Shown here one piece after another: positions 53,011-62,088 of a stretch of 64,000 bases of DNA. The translations under genes were made by a program, and so were the position numbers. The notes beneath the pieces are model-generated. The model worked only from the letters and a program-made list of their open reading frames with translations, was not told the origin of the DNA and did not search any database. Origin of the DNA: Bacteroidota bacterium. Lineage in GTDB: Bacteria > Bacteroidota > Bacteroidia > NS11-12g > UBA955. Every line of letters starts with the position of its first letter. Position 1 is the first letter of the stretch. Where the stretch lies: positions 248,001 to 312,000 of the forward strand of contig JAIYAW010000009.1 of assembly GCA_027488835.1 (NCBI GenBank), written 5' to 3'.

Positions 53011-53127
53011 CGAGGTGCAAAATAATACAAAATGCCCATTTTCTATAATTTTTACCCCCTAAATTTTCAAGATTCATGTGTAGAATCAAAAATTCTATCT
53101 ATTTTAGCCCCCAATTAATAAAAAAAT

Positions 53128-55053
53128 ATGGAATCAATAGAAAAGATAACTCAACAAAAGGGCCATCCAAAGGGATTGTACGTGTTGTTTGTAACTGAAA
53201 TGTGGGAGCGATTTAGCTATTATGGAATGCGCGCCTTGTTTATTTTATTCATGACGAAAGCTTTGCTTTTCGACAAAGCTCATGCTTCAGATGTTTACGG
53301 TAGTTATACTGGTTTGGTATATTTAACTCCTCTTTTGGGTGGGTATATGGCCGACAGATATTGGGGAAATAGAAAATCAATTATTATTGGTGGAGTTTTG
53401 ATGGCTTTTGGTCAGTTATTGATGTTCTTTGCAGGTACATATTATCAAGACGTTGCAATTGCTACAACCTTGATGTTTACTGGTTTAACTTTCTTAATTA
53501 TCGGTAATGGTTTCTTCAAACCAAATATTAGTACCATGGTGGGTCAATTGTATCCAGCTGGCGATAAAAGAGTTGATTCTGCATTCACTATCTTCTATAT
53601 GGGTATCAATTTAGGCGCATTTATTGCTCCTTTGTTATGTGGATATTTGGGAGATACTGGAAATCCAGGGGACTTCCGTTGGGGATTCCTAGCTGCTTGC
53701 GTGGGTATGATTATGAGTTTGATATTGTTCATTTCCTTGAAAAACAAATATATCATTACCCCAGAGGGTGAACAAATTGGTGAGAAACCAAATAGTTCAC
53801 GTCAAGATACCAATACCGAGTCTATTCCATTGAGCCCAACAAGATTAATCAGCACTTTGCTTATTCTAGTAGGATCTTTTGCAGCATTCTTTACTTATTT
53901 CGATTTAGGTTTAATCGGATCATTTATTTTCTCATTAACAATTTCTGCGCCTTATTTCATTATAACAGATCCTACATTGTCAAAAGTTGAAAAACAAAGA
54001 ATTTGGGTCGTTTACATTGCCGCGTTTTTCGTAATTTTCTTCTGGGCTGCGTTTGAGCAAGCTGGTGCATCATTGACATATTTTGCTGAAGAGCAAACCA
54101 ACAGAACAGTGATGGGAATGAATGTCCCTGCTTCTTATTTCCAAAGCGTAAATGCGGTGGCAATTGTGATTTTTGCGCCATTATTTGTGTGGTTATGGGG
54201 TTGGATGGGCAACAAAGGAATCGAACCGGCTTCTCCATTTAAACAATCTATAGGATTATTCTTATTGGCAATTGGATATTTGGTTATTGCATTTGGTGTA
54301 AAAGGATTAGATCCTTCTGCAAAAGTGAGCATGGTTTGGTTGCTTGGATTGTATACGATCCATACATTTGGTGAGCTTTGTTTATCGCCAATTGGATTAT
54401 CAATGGTAAATAAATTGGCACCGGTTAAATTGGCTTCTTTATTAATGGGAGTGTGGTTCTTATCAACAGCAGCTGCCAACAAATTTGCAGGAACTTTAAG
54501 TTCTTTGTATCCTGAAGAAGTTAAAATTGAAAAATCTTACATTCCAGAAGCAACTCCGGCTTTGATCAAAGTACTAGAGGGGAATATGTTGGATACAAAT
54601 GTTTGGAAACAAGATCCAAAAACAACTTATAAATTGAATGTTGCAAATTATGCAACAGTTAAAGTTGATACTACAGTTAAAAAAGAGGACCAAAAAGACA
54701 GTTTAATTTCATTGACTATTGATTCAATTTCAAAAACAGCTGAAATTTCTGTATTCCACTTAAAGGTAATCAAATCTAACAACAAGAATATTGATAGAGC
54801 AGTATTGTTAAGCGATACCAGTTTGTTGACTCATGAAATTGCTGAGGTAAAGAATGAAAAGACAGGCAAATTTGATAAAGTCGAAAAATTGCAATTTTGG
54901 AATTTGAAACCTACAAAACCTTCTTTTGCAGGTGCTAAAATTGAAACGCTTTACGACTTCTTCATGTTGTTTGTTTACATGGCTGGTATAGCAGCTGTAA
55001 TATTATTCTTCTTGTCATCTAAGTTATTAAAGATGATGAACGGTGTGAGATAA
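53128..55053 (+). CDS. POT/PTR-family peptide transporter with an extended extracytoplasmic insert
   Basis: Proton-coupled di/tripeptide symporter of the major facilitator superfamily, 641 residues. Family signatures: FVTEMWERFSYYGMRALFIL (the ExxER motif in helix 1) and FYMGINLGAFIAPLLCGYLG in helix 5. In the C-terminal half, SFEQAG-like AFEQAGASLTYFAEEQTNR is followed by LSPIGLSMVNKLAP. Between helices near residue 460 and the last helix (YDFFMLFVYMAGIAAVILFF) lies about 140 residues of soluble, Lys- and Thr-rich sequence. The insert is missing from short proteobacterial members. Monocistronic. Confidence 0.92.
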   Translation: MESIEKITQQKGHPKGLYVLFVTEMWERFSYYGMRALFILFMTKALLFDKAHASDVYGSYTGLVYLTPLLGGYMADRYWGNRKSIIIGGVLMAFGQLLMFFAGTYYQDVAIATTLMFTGLTFLIIGNGFFKPNISTMVGQLYPAGDKRVDSAFTIFYMGINLGAFIAPLLCGYLGDTGNPGDFRWGFLAACVGMIMSLILFISLKNKYIITPEGEQIGEKPNSSRQDTNTESIPLSPTRLISTLLILVGSFAAFFTYFDLGLIGSFIFSLTISAPYFIITDPTLSKVEKQRIWVVYIAAFFVIFFWAAFEQAGASLTYFAEEQTNRTVMGMNVPASYFQSVNAVAIVIFAPLFVWLWGWMGNKGIEPASPFKQSIGLFLLAIGYLVIAFGVKGLDPSAKVSMVWLLGLYTIHTFGELCLSPIGLSMVNKLAPVKLASLLMGVWFLSTAAANKFAGTLSSLYPEEVKIEKSYIPEATPALIKVLEGNMLDTNVWKQDPKTTYKLNVANYATVKVDTTVKKEDQKDSLISLTIDSISKTAEISVFHLKVIKSNNKNIDRAVLLSDTSLLTHEIAEVKNEKTGKFDKVEKLQFWNLKPTKPSFAGAKIETLYDFFMLFVYMAGIAAVILFFLSSKLLKMMNGVR

Positions 55054-55072
55054 TCTCACAAAGTATATTTAA

Positions 55073-55110
55073 AAAAAGAAAGGCTGCGAAAATTCGCAGC
55101 CTTTCTTTTT
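55073..55110. terminator. Bidirectional terminator after the POT transporter
   Basis: Long near-perfect hairpin around GGCTGCGAA/TTCGCAGCC (arms about 55073-55090 and 55093-55110) with A- and T-runs at the ends. It separates the transporter from the convergent heptose-kinase gene. Confidence 0.9.
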
Positions 55111-55126
55111 TATATAAAAAGTTAAT

Positions 55127-56116
55127 TTAACTCAATTTCTTAGCTTCAACCAACAACGCAGCTTTTTCAATAGGAACAACACCTGTTTTTTCACAAACCA
55201 AACCTCCTGCCAAATTGCTCAATTCAGCCAAGGTTTCAATATTTGTATTTAGAGCCAAACAAAGCGCAGCAACACTCACTACGGTATCTCCAGCGCCACT
55301 AACATCTGCTATGTTTCGAATATGAGCAGGAATGATTTTAACATCATCTCCTTTTTTAATCAATACACCTCTTTCACTTAAAGTAACCATGGAAATAGTA
55401 TTTCCTAATTTGCTTTCTAACAATGTTACCGCTTCGATCACTTCCTCAATAGAATCTAAGTTACTTTCTATATTTAGTCCCTCTTTGATTTCTTTCAAAT
55501 TCGGCTTAAATAAAGTCGTGTTTTTATATGTCAAAAAGTTTGATTTTTTAGGATCAACAATGGTTGGTTTATTCGCTGAATTACATTTTGTGATGAATTT
55601 TTTAATATTTTTGGAATGTAAAACACCCTTATTGTAGTCTTCCAAAATAACAACATCTGCAATTTCTAATTCTCTATTAAAATGTTCATCTAACAAAAAC
55701 GAATCTAATGTATCAATTTCAGTTTTTATTTCGTGATCAATACGTAATAATTGGTGATTGTTGCCAAGCACCCTTGTTTTCGTAGTTGTTTTACGCTTAT
55801 CGCTACTTAGTATAGCTCTAGATGTTAATCCTTGCTTATCGAGCAAGTTCTTTAGATCTTCACCTTCTTTGTCATTTCCAATAACGGAACATAAAATAGG
55901 TATAGCACCCATGGCTTTGATATTTAAAGCAACATTTCCGGCACCACCCAATCTTGAATCGAAAGAAGTAACATCAACAACTGGAACAGGTGCTTCAGGA
56001 GAAACCCTGTCAACCTTTCCAATTATGTAATTATCTACCATTACATCACCAACAATAAGTACTTTTAACCCATTGAATTTATTGAAAAGTTCGTCGAAGT
56101 TGATTTTCTTTGTCAT
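55127..56116 (-). CDS. rfaE1: D-glycero-beta-D-manno-heptose-7-phosphate kinase-like PfkB protein
   Basis: Ribokinase-type sugar kinase of 329 residues for the ADP-heptose branch of LPS core synthesis. It has the kinase domain only; the nucleotidyltransferase half of HldE is absent, as in split rfaE1/rfaE2 systems. Motifs: VGDVMVDNYIIGKVDRVSPE at the N-terminus, RLGGAGNVALNIKAMGA, VILEDYNKGVL, and the anion-hole/catalytic block NIADVSGAGDTVVSVAALCL with the GAGD Asp. A -7 box TATATTTG (56124-56131, minus strand) ends 7 bases upstream. rfaE2 is not in the window. Confidence 0.88.
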   Translation of the reverse strand: MTKKINFDELFNKFNGLKVLIVGDVMVDNYIIGKVDRVSPEAPVPVVDVTSFDSRLGGAGNVALNIKAMGAIPILCSVIGNDKEGEDLKNLLDKQGLTSRAILSSDKRKTTTKTRVLGNNHQLLRIDHEIKTEIDTLDSFLLDEHFNRELEIADVVILEDYNKGVLHSKNIKKFITKCNSANKPTIVDPKKSNFLTYKNTTLFKPNLKEIKEGLNIESNLDSIEEVIEAVTLLESKLGNTISMVTLSERGVLIKKGDDVKIIPAHIRNIADVSGAGDTVVSVAALCLALNTNIETLAELSNLAGGLVCEKTGVVPIEKAALLVEAKKLS

Positions 56117-56123
56117 TATTATG

Positions 56124-56131
56124 CAAATATA
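56124..56131 (-). promoter_or_regulatory. -7 promoter element (TATATTTG) of the heptose kinase
   Basis: Plus-strand CAAATATA, a perfect minus-strand TAnnTTTG, 7 bases before the start codon and just after the aspC stop. No -33 match at standard spacing. Confidence 0.45.
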
Positions 56132-56137
56132 CCAATT

Positions 56138-57328
56138 TTAATTCAGTAGACTTAATGCTTTACCAATACGCTCAACAGATTCTATAATAATTTCCTCTGA
56201 GGTTGCATATGATAAACGTACACAATTTGGTGCACCAAATGGTGTGCCTGCAACAATCGAAACACCAGAAACTTCTAATAAAAACAAACATAATTCATCG
56301 GAACTGTTTATTTTATTGCCGTTATAAGATTTTCCGAGGTATGCACTCACATCAGGGAAATGATAAAAAGCACCGTCGGGATTGATGACTTTTAATCCTT
56401 CAATCTCGATTAATTTCTTATACATTAAATTTCTGCGAGTTTCAAAAATGGCTTTCATTTCGAGAACAGAATCTTGTTTTCCGGTTAATGCCTCGATTCC
56501 TGCTGCTTGTGCCACAGAATTCGCTCCGCTGGTCATTAATCCTTGAATTTTATCACATGCTTTTACCAAATCTTCAGGCCCTGCCATATATCCAATTCTC
56601 CAACCCGTCATAGCGTAACCTTTAGACAATCCGTTTACAACGGCAACCCTATTTTTCATTGAGGGATATTGGGCGATTGATATATGTTTTCCAGAATAAT
56701 TAATCTTTTCGTAAATTTCGTCGCTAATTACAAATACTTGTGGATGACGTTCAAATACTTCAACCCATGCTTCCAATTCTCCTTCACTCATTACTGAACC
56801 ACTGGGGTTGCAAGGAGAGGAGAACATAATTAACTTGGTTTTATCGGTAATTGCCGATTCTAATTGCGCGGCGGTAACTTTATAATTATTTTCTGGTAAA
56901 CCTTCTAATTCAATAGAAATACCACCAGCATAAGTAACCATTGACGGATAGCTAACCCAAAAAGGAGCTGGCAGTAAAACTTCATCACCAGGATTTAATA
57001 TTGCCAAAACGGTATTTAAAAGACTTTGTTTGGCACCATTGCTTACAATAATTTGATTTGGGCCAAAGTCTAATTGATTCTCAGTTTTTAATTTCTGGCT
57101 AATTGCCTTTCGAAATTCTAAAGTTCCAGAAACAGGAGTGTAATGTGTTTGGCCAGAATTCATTGCAGCATAGGCTGCATCGCAAATATTTTGTGGCGTA
57201 TTAAAATCTGGTTCACCAATGCTTAAACTGATGATATCCAATCCTTTTTCCTTTAATTCTCTTGCCATTTTAGTCATGGCAAGTGTTTGGCTTTCAATAA
57301 CTGTTTCTAAACGTCGACTAAGTTTCAT
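56138..57328 (-). CDS. aspC: Aspartate aminotransferase (class I PLP)
   Basis: Type I pyridoxal-phosphate aminotransferase of 396 residues, interconverting aspartate and oxaloacetate with 2-oxoglutarate. Blocks: LSIGEPDFNTPQNICDAAYA, FSSPCNPSGSVMSEGELEAW, the PLP-Lys loop VNGLSKGYAMTGWRIGYMAG, and the C-terminal NCVRLSYATSEEII with the substrate Arg. Its start at 57328 is chosen because MKLSRRLETVIESQTLAMTK is the family N-terminus; the longer start would overlap the divergent glycosyltransferase. Exact substrate range (Asp, or aromatic acids) cannot be told. Confidence 0.93.
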   Translation of the reverse strand: MKLSRRLETVIESQTLAMTKMARELKEKGLDIISLSIGEPDFNTPQNICDAAYAAMNSGQTHYTPVSGTLEFRKAISQKLKTENQLDFGPNQIIVSNGAKQSLLNTVLAILNPGDEVLLPAPFWVSYPSMVTYAGGISIELEGLPENNYKVTAAQLESAITDKTKLIMFSSPCNPSGSVMSEGELEAWVEVFERHPQVFVISDEIYEKINYSGKHISIAQYPSMKNRVAVVNGLSKGYAMTGWRIGYMAGPEDLVKACDKIQGLMTSGANSVAQAAGIEALTGKQDSVLEMKAIFETRRNLMYKKLIEIEGLKVINPDGAFYHFPDVSAYLGKSYNGNKINSSDELCLFLLEVSGVSIVAGTPFGAPNCVRLSYATSEEIIIESVERIGKALSLLN

Positions 57329-57381
57329 GATACTTACACAATAATAGCAATCCTTTTTTAAAAAAACGTAAATAAATGTTA

Positions 57382-57389
57382 TAATTTTG
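57382..57389 (+). promoter_or_regulatory. -7 promoter element (TAATTTTG)
   Basis: Matches TAnnTTTG, ending 6 bases before the ATG at 57396 in the 67-base divergent gap. No TTG at standard distance upstream. Confidence 0.5.
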
Positions 57390-57395
57390 CCATCA

Positions 57396-58610
57396 ATGAA
57401 AATCTTGTTCGTTGCCAATCGTGTGCCGTTTCCTCCATTTAGAGGCGATAAGTTGAAAATTTTCAACTTGGCCACAGAGTTATGCAAAGAACATGAGCTT
57501 CACTTAATTACCATTGCTGAAACCCAAGAAGATATTGATTCTGTTGCAAGTTTATTGCAACCTACCGAATTTAAAGATGAAAACGGCAACAAAAAGTTGT
57601 TGTTTTATTCACTCAATTTTGAATATAGACCCAAATGGAAATCTGCAATTTCTGCTGGCTTGGGTATTTTTAGCAATAGACCCATACAGGTTTCATTTTT
57701 TAGATCATCGTCATTTTCAAATAGACTCAATAAATTATTGAAGGAACACAAATTCGATGCCATCCATGTACAGCATTTGAGAATGGCTCAGTATTTCGAA
57801 AATCTAGGTTGTGAAAACGTGATATTGGACTTGCCTGATGCTTTTAGTTTGTATTGGAAAAGAAGAATACAAAAAAGCAATAATTTAGTTATTAAGTTAC
57901 TTACTTCTTTGGAGTTCAAAAGGTTATTTAAATATGAACTTCAAATGATTCCAAAATTCAAAAAGGTTTTGGTTTGTAGCAAAGAAGACCAAGAATACCT
58001 GATTGAAAATACTGGTGTTCAAGTTGAATTATTACAAAATGGCGTAAATACTGCCGTATTTAAGCCAAGAAATGATAAATACATTCAAAACAGGGTTTTG
58101 TTTACTGGGAATATGGATTATGCACCTAATATCGATGCGGTATCTTATTTTGTTGAGGAAATTTGGCCCGGTATTTTAAATAAAGTCCCAACTGCAGAAT
58201 TCATCATTGCAGGACAACGCCCCGTATCAAAAGTCCTTTCGTTGGCATCTGAGACAGTTAAAGTAACCGGTTTTATTCCCAACTTAGCCGATGAATATGC
58301 AAAAGCCCATTTGGTGGTTTCTCCATTAAGAATTGGCGCAGGAACACAAAACAAAGTGTTAGAAGCACTTTCTATGAATATTCCGGTGGTTTGCACCAAT
58401 GTAGGCTACGCAGGGTTAGAATTGTTGCCAAATGAAGGAGTTGCGTTATCAAATTCAACCCAAGAGTTTATTGAAAATGTTGTGAAAATTCTTCAAGATG
58501 AATCTTATAGAAACAACTTAGGTTCAACGGGTGGTGAGAAGATTCGCGATAAATTTTCTTGGCAAGGTATAGCCCAAAAATTAGAAAACTACTTAAAGCA
58601 AGTTTCTTAA
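57396..58610 (+). CDS. Glycosyltransferase family 4 protein (Stp1/TIGR03087-like)
   Basis: Predicted GT-B glycosyltransferase of 404 residues for surface polysaccharide. The N-terminal KILFVANRVPFPPFRGDKLK resembles the glycosyltransferases known from exosortase-type loci, but no exosortase or EPS genes are near, so the role is open. The C-terminal domain has LFTGNMDYAPNIDAVSYFVE, VKVTGFIPNLADEYAKAHLV and SPLRIGAGTQNKVLEALSMN, with the E of the E-x7-E motif. The ATG at 57396 is preferred to a TTG at 57387. It stands alone. Confidence 0.85.
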   Translation: MKILFVANRVPFPPFRGDKLKIFNLATELCKEHELHLITIAETQEDIDSVASLLQPTEFKDENGNKKLLFYSLNFEYRPKWKSAISAGLGIFSNRPIQVSFFRSSSFSNRLNKLLKEHKFDAIHVQHLRMAQYFENLGCENVILDLPDAFSLYWKRRIQKSNNLVIKLLTSLEFKRLFKYELQMIPKFKKVLVCSKEDQEYLIENTGVQVELLQNGVNTAVFKPRNDKYIQNRVLFTGNMDYAPNIDAVSYFVEEIWPGILNKVPTAEFIIAGQRPVSKVLSLASETVKVTGFIPNLADEYAKAHLVVSPLRIGAGTQNKVLEALSMNIPVVCTNVGYAGLELLPNEGVALSNSTQEFIENVVKILQDESYRNNLGSTGGEKIRDKFSWQGIAQKLENYLKQVS

Positions 58611-58709
58611 GCATATAGTTTCAAATTATCTCGCTGTTTTTTGGCATTCATAAAAAATGTTGATATTCATATTTTATTCACACATTACGGATAAACCTTT
58701 CTATTGCTT

Positions 58710-58717
58710 TATTTTTG
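58710..58717 (+). promoter_or_regulatory. -7 promoter element (TATTTTTG)
   Basis: Matches TAnnTTTG and ends 7 bases before the ATG at 58725. No -33 TTG at the standard spacing. Confidence 0.5.
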
Positions 58718-58724
58718 ACATTGT

Positions 58725-61700
58725 ATGAGAAAATCAATGCTGTATATATCAATGGCTATACTAAGTGTTTGTCAATTGAATCCGTTAAATGCCCAAAAGA
58801 AAGGCCCGTCAACAGCAGTTGACGCGAATAAATCCCTCAAATTAAAGGATAGTCTTTTAAAAGAGTTTCTGAATCAAGTTAATTTCAGGCAAATTGGACC
58901 AGCAACTACCAGTGGGAGAATCGTTGATTTGGCAATTAATCCCGAAAACCATTCCGAATATTACGTTGCCGCAGCATACAGTGGTGTTTGGAAAACCAAA
59001 AATGCAGGCACAACTTTTGAGCCAATTTTTGACAAATATGGCACTCAAAGCATTGGTTGCTTGGCAATTGATCCTCAAAATTCGCATGTAATTTGGGTAG
59101 GAACGGGAGAAAACAACAACCAACGTTCAGTGGGATACGGTAATGGCATTTATAAAAGTACAGATGGTGGTAAAACATTTACCAACGTGGGATTGAAAAA
59201 GTCTGAACATATTGGCATGATTAAAATTAATCCTACGAACTCCAAGGACGTTTGGGTTGCAGCTTATGGTCCCTTATGGAAAGAAGGCGGTGAAAGAGGG
59301 CTCTATCATTCATTAGACGGAGGAAAAACTTGGAATTTGGCATTCAAGATTTCTGATAATACTGGTTGTAACGAAATACACTTCGATCCATTTCAACCGG
59401 GTGTTTTGTATGCTGCATTTCATCAAAGGCGCAGACATGAATGGACTTATTTGGGCGGTGGACCAGAAAGTGCGCTATACAAATCAGACGACAATGGCGT
59501 AACTTGGAATAAAGTTGGCAATGGTTTTCCATCTGGAGAATTGGGGCGTATCTCTTTGGGAGTGAGTGTAAAAAAAGGTTTGCTTTATGCAATTGTTGAA
59601 GCTTCAAACGACAAAGGAGGGATATTTTCAAGCCATGACCATGGTTCATCTTGGACCAAAGTAAATAGCTTTACCACTGCAGGCAACTATTACCAAGAGA
59701 TAATTACCGATCCGATTAATCCATTAAAGTTTTATGTAATGGATATGATGATCAAAGTATCTGAAGATGGTGGTAAAACACTTAAAAACTTAGGAGAACC
59801 AAATAAACATGTTGATAATCATACAATTTGGGTTAATCCAAAAAATAGCGAACATATGTTGGTTGGTTGCGATGGTGGTTTATATGAAACCTTCAACCAT
59901 GGCAAAGAATGGAATTTTAAAGACAATTTGAGTATTACGCAGTTTTATAGGGTTTCAGTTGATTATGCTACACCTTTTTATAACATTTATGGGGGGACTC
60001 AAGACAATAACTCATTAGGAGGTCCGAGTAGAACCAATTCTGCCAACGGCATAGGAAACCCGGAATGGTTTGTAACTGTGGGTGGTGATGGCTTTAAATC
60101 GCAAATAGACCCAACTAATCCGAATATTGTTTATAGCCAATGGCAATATGGAGGATTAATTCGTTTTGATAAAAAAACTGGAGAATCACTTGACATTAAA
60201 CCTACAAGCCCAATTGGAAGCGGCGCTTTAAAATGGAATTGGGATGCTCCTTTGTTAATTAGTAAATACAATCACAACAAACTATATTTTGCTGCCAACA
60301 AAGTATTTTCATCAGAAAATATGGGCAGCTCTTGGAAACTAATTTCTGGTGATTTATCTCGTGGAATTGATAGGAATACTTTGCCAACAATGGGGAAAGT
60401 ATGGGGACTTGATGCCGTTGTGAAAAACCAAAGTACGAGTATATATGGAAATATCACGGGTTTATCGGAGGGACAAAAAGGACAACTTTATGCTTGTACT
60501 GACGATGGATTGACATATGTAACTATGAATGACGGGGAAACTTGGACCAAAATGAGTGAAGTATTTCCAAATGGTCCCGCGGCTGCAAAAAATGGGGCAG
60601 GATACGCTTTTGTGAGTATGATTCAAGCGGGTAAAAATATCAATACTGTTTATGCTGTTCTAGATCATCACCGTTTTGGCGATTTCCAACCTTATGTTTA
60701 CAAATCAACCGATAATGGAAATACTTGGGTGAAAATCACTTCTGGTTTACCGGAAAACGGACCTGTGAAATGTGTAATGGAAGATGAGCTTGATTCTGAT
60801 ATTGTATTGGTTGGTACAGAATTCGGTTTATTTATTTCAATTAATGGTGGAAGTACTTTTATTCAATGGACAGGTGGTTTGCCACCAACTCCAATTAAAG
60901 ACATGGTACACCAAAGAACTGCAAATGATTTGGTAGTTGCCACGTTTGGAAGAGGATTTGCTGTTTGTGACGATTACGACAGAATTCACCAATTTAAAGC
61001 CAATTTTGAAGTAAATAATCAAACAAAAATATTATTATCTTCAACCGCTAAATTATTTATACCGTCAAATCCATTGGGTGGATCGGGTAATGGCTATAAA
61101 GGAGCATCTCGATTCATGGCTCCAAATCCAAGCGAAAAAGCTGTTTTCTATTATTACATCAACAAAGAATATCCCTCAATAAAATCTAGACGGGAAAAGA
61201 AAGAGTCTGAGAATTCAAAAAATCCAAACGCATTGATCTATCCCTCAAAAGATTCAATTCTCGCGGAAGCACAAGAAGTGATACCAAAATTATTTATTTC
61301 AGTGTATAACAACGGTAATGATAAATTTCAAGTAAAGAATTTGAGCAATGTGTTGGTTGCGCGTTGGTCAATTCCAGCATCAAAGGGTTGGAATAAGACG
61401 GAGTGGAATATGAAATATTCAATTCAGCCTGTAATTTTAAAAACTGACGATAAAATCGAAACTTCATGGGGTCCATATGTTACACCAGGAACATATACCT
61501 TGGTGATAGAAGAATTTAACAATGGTAAGTACAGTGCTATGAGTACGCCTGTTGGACAAGTAGTTGAATATTTGTATGAACCAACCATTCCTTTTGATCA
61601 AAATAGAAATGAAAAAATTACAAAAATGGGTCAAGTAAGAACCATGTTAGAAAAGTCTGAAAACAAATTGACTATTTTGAAAAGTGGATTTAACGCAATT

Positions 61701-62039
61701 CAACAGCAAATTTTTCATTATGGTAATTCAGGAACGCAATTCAATTTTTACGAAACATTTCAGAATGAATTGAATGCATTAAATATAGTTTATAATGGTA
61801 ATTCAGTTTTATCAGCAAGGGAATTCGAAACGGAAGAAGGAATCTCATCTAAATTTTGGAATGCGTATTTTTCAAGTATGGATGCGTTAAATGCTCCAAC
61901 TGAAACCCATTACCAAGTTTTTTCTGACGTTGAAAACCAGGTAAAGCGCAATAATGAAAAAATGGAATTGCTTAAAAATAAATATTTAGAATTTAAAAAT
62001 TCACAAACAAATGGAAGTGAAATGCCATTGATGTGGTAA
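58725..62039 (+). CDS. Large secreted BNR/sortilin-type beta-propeller protein
   Basis: An exported 1104-residue protein, the largest in the window. Signal peptide RKSMLYISMAILSVCQLNPL. Many Asp-box (BNR) turns of the S-x-D-x-G-x-T-W type appear over residues 60-750: KSTDGGKTFTNVG, HSLDGGKTWNLAF, KSDDNGVTWNKVG, SSHDHGSSWTKVN, MNDGETWTKMS, KSTDNGNTWVKIT. These build two beta-propellers as in VPS10/sortilin and related glycosidase-like proteins. The last 250 residues contain a beta domain and a helical tail. No catalytic sialidase residues are evident, so an enzyme role is not claimed, and there is no T9SS tail. Confidence 0.88.
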   Translation: MRKSMLYISMAILSVCQLNPLNAQKKGPSTAVDANKSLKLKDSLLKEFLNQVNFRQIGPATTSGRIVDLAINPENHSEYYVAAAYSGVWKTKNAGTTFEPIFDKYGTQSIGCLAIDPQNSHVIWVGTGENNNQRSVGYGNGIYKSTDGGKTFTNVGLKKSEHIGMIKINPTNSKDVWVAAYGPLWKEGGERGLYHSLDGGKTWNLAFKISDNTGCNEIHFDPFQPGVLYAAFHQRRRHEWTYLGGGPESALYKSDDNGVTWNKVGNGFPSGELGRISLGVSVKKGLLYAIVEASNDKGGIFSSHDHGSSWTKVNSFTTAGNYYQEIITDPINPLKFYVMDMMIKVSEDGGKTLKNLGEPNKHVDNHTIWVNPKNSEHMLVGCDGGLYETFNHGKEWNFKDNLSITQFYRVSVDYATPFYNIYGGTQDNNSLGGPSRTNSANGIGNPEWFVTVGGDGFKSQIDPTNPNIVYSQWQYGGLIRFDKKTGESLDIKPTSPIGSGALKWNWDAPLLISKYNHNKLYFAANKVFSSENMGSSWKLISGDLSRGIDRNTLPTMGKVWGLDAVVKNQSTSIYGNITGLSEGQKGQLYACTDDGLTYVTMNDGETWTKMSEVFPNGPAAAKNGAGYAFVSMIQAGKNINTVYAVLDHHRFGDFQPYVYKSTDNGNTWVKITSGLPENGPVKCVMEDELDSDIVLVGTEFGLFISINGGSTFIQWTGGLPPTPIKDMVHQRTANDLVVATFGRGFAVCDDYDRIHQFKANFEVNNQTKILLSSTAKLFIPSNPLGGSGNGYKGASRFMAPNPSEKAVFYYYINKEYPSIKSRREKKESENSKNPNALIYPSKDSILAEAQEVIPKLFISVYNNGNDKFQVKNLSNVLVARWSIPASKGWNKTEWNMKYSIQPVILKTDDKIETSWGPYVTPGTYTLVIEEFNNGKYSAMSTPVGQVVEYLYEPTIPFDQNRNEKITKMGQVRTMLEKSENKLTILKSGFNAIQQQIFHYGNSGTQFNFYETFQNELNALNIVYNGNSVLSAREFETEEGISSKFWNAYFSSMDALNAPTETHYQVFSDVENQVKRNNEKMELLKNKYLEFKNSQTNGSEMPLMW

Positions 62040-62060
62040 AATAATCAAACATAACTAACG

Positions 62061-62088
62061 AAAAAGGCTCTAGTTATAGAGCCTTTTT
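62061..62088. terminator. Terminator after the BNR protein
   Basis: Stem AAAAAGGCTCTA (62061-62072) with TAGAGCCTTTTT (62077-62088), loop GTTA, then more T. It ends just before the convergent small gene's stop at 62089. Confidence 0.9.

Noticed and set aside
58725-62039. BNR-repeat protein as a sialidase
   Set aside because: Asp-box turns alone do not make a sialidase; the catalytic Arg triad and Tyr/Glu arrangement was not recognised.
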